This document shows, piece after piece, positions 63,604 to 64,000 of a stretch of 64,000 bases of DNA. The notes beneath the pieces were generated by a model that worked only from the letters and a program-made list of their open reading frames with translations, did not search any database and was not told the DNA's origin. Every line of letters starts with the position of its first letter. Position 1 is the stretch's first letter. The position numbers and the translations under genes were made by a program. The stretch comes from Bacillota bacterium (lineage in GTDB: Bacteria > Bacillota > Clostridia > Christensenellales > UBA3700). The DNA lies in assembly GCA_023396095.1 (NCBI GenBank), contig JAEWXG010000012.1, positions 186,001-250,000 of the forward strand, given 5' to 3'.

Positions 63604-64000
63604 TTAAACTTCTTTCTTTAGTTCAAAGACATAACATTCTTTTGACTTAAAGAATAGTGACCCAGCACTATAGTTTCTATTAAAAACAATTTTATTAACA
63701 TTGTCAAACATTCTCTCAATATTATAATTAGTATTATTAATAACAAATAGAAATTTCTTTCTTGCACTTTCGCGAGTAAAGATCAGAAGCTCTGTGTCGT
63801 ATATAAACTCTATATCACCTCTAAAAACATCTTTATTAGAACTTCTTAGTTTTCCTAATAACTGATAATAATTTAAAAGCTCTTCATCTATATTGTCCCA
63901 AGGGAAAACTTTTCTATTTAATGGATCTTCATAACCTTCTATCCCAACTTCATCGCCATAATAAATGCTGGGAACTCCGGGCAAAACATATTGCAAAAAA
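63604..64000 (-). CDS. GH13 alpha-amylase family protein, 3' end only
   Basis: The C-terminal 132 or so residues of a glycoside hydrolase family 13 enzyme are present. The end of the catalytic barrel, LPGVPSIYYGDEVGIEGYEDPLNR, is followed by the short beta-sandwich domain C (LLIFTRESARKKFLFVINN). The gene continues beyond the window. The EGYEDPLNRKVFPW form resembles neopullulanase or cyclomaltodextrinase types. Length and catalytic residues cannot be judged. Confidence 0.85.
   Translation of the reverse strand, partial: FLQYVLPGVPSIYYGDEVGIEGYEDPLNRKVFPWDNIDEELLNYYQLLGKLRSSNKDVFRGDIEFIYDTELLIFTRESARKKFLFVINNTNYNIERMFDNVNKIVFNRNYSAGSLFFKSKECYVFELKKEV

Noticed and set aside
1..64000. CRISPR arrays, rRNA and tRNA genes
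   Set aside because: No regularly spaced repeats, no rRNA-like conserved stretches and no cloverleaf with a TTC-rich T-loop was found in the intergenic regions; this is by eye only.

Overview
The window looks like a chromosomal segment of a low-GC, strictly anaerobic Bacillota, probably of clostridial type and possibly gut-associated. The evidence is the AT-rich base composition, pyruvate:ferredoxin oxidoreductase, a 2[4Fe-4S] ferredoxin, a rubredoxin-like protein, an ECF transporter module beside truA, RicT (YaaT), SecG-RNase R-SmpB, and Gram-positive style SD sequences and promoters. No rRNA, tRNA, CRISPR array or complete insertion sequence was recognised. Species-level assignment is not possible by reading alone.

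Layout. (1) Positions 1-9,060 are an accessory defence island that is visibly more GC-rich than the rest. On the minus strand it reads XRE regulator, ORF6N/KilA-N-type protein, type III modification subunit (mod), type III restriction subunit (res), hamA-like nuclease and hamB-like helicase (Hachiman). The last four form one tightly packed transcription unit. A GNAT acetyltransferase is divergent. Mod is broken twice, Res, HamB and GNAT once each, all by single-base frame changes. Two related 31-bp palindromes sit in front of and inside the ORF6N gene. (2) 9,195-12,203: guaA and guaB. The island abuts the guaA 3' end, and GuaA has Gly in place of its glutaminase cysteine. (3) 12,413-19,832: GH3 beta-glucosidase, rubredoxin and a Fur/PerR regulator with a 7-1-7 operator, a DUF4234-like membrane protein, trxB-glmM, and rplM-rpsI with a structured leader. 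(4) 19,833-28,722: NUDIX, truA and ecfT-ecfA2-ecfA1; nifJ; a zinc-ribbon acidic protein overlapping ispE. (5) 28,985-33,694: str operon (L7Ae-like, rpsL, rpsG, fusA, tuf). (6) 33,941-40,951: prfB-tsaD-plsC-GT2 and znuABC. (7) 41,029-48,019: YbaK-type deacylase, ferredoxin, decarboxylase-tmk-holB-ricT, EF-G paralogue. (8) 48,282-53,397: secG-rnr-smpB-metY-metA. (9) 53,631-58,388: leuS-serS-SIS. (10) 58,564-64,000: MBL-fold protein, PRPP-synthetase-like protein, DUF1846, rho, and the 3' end of a GH13 amylase.

Working together: most of the window is housekeeping (translation, GTP supply, envelope precursors, redox and metal homeostasis). The defence island is the clearly acquired part. It joins two known defence systems, and its many frame breaks against about 55 kb of apparently intact housekeeping genes suggest either decay or reversible ON/OFF switching.
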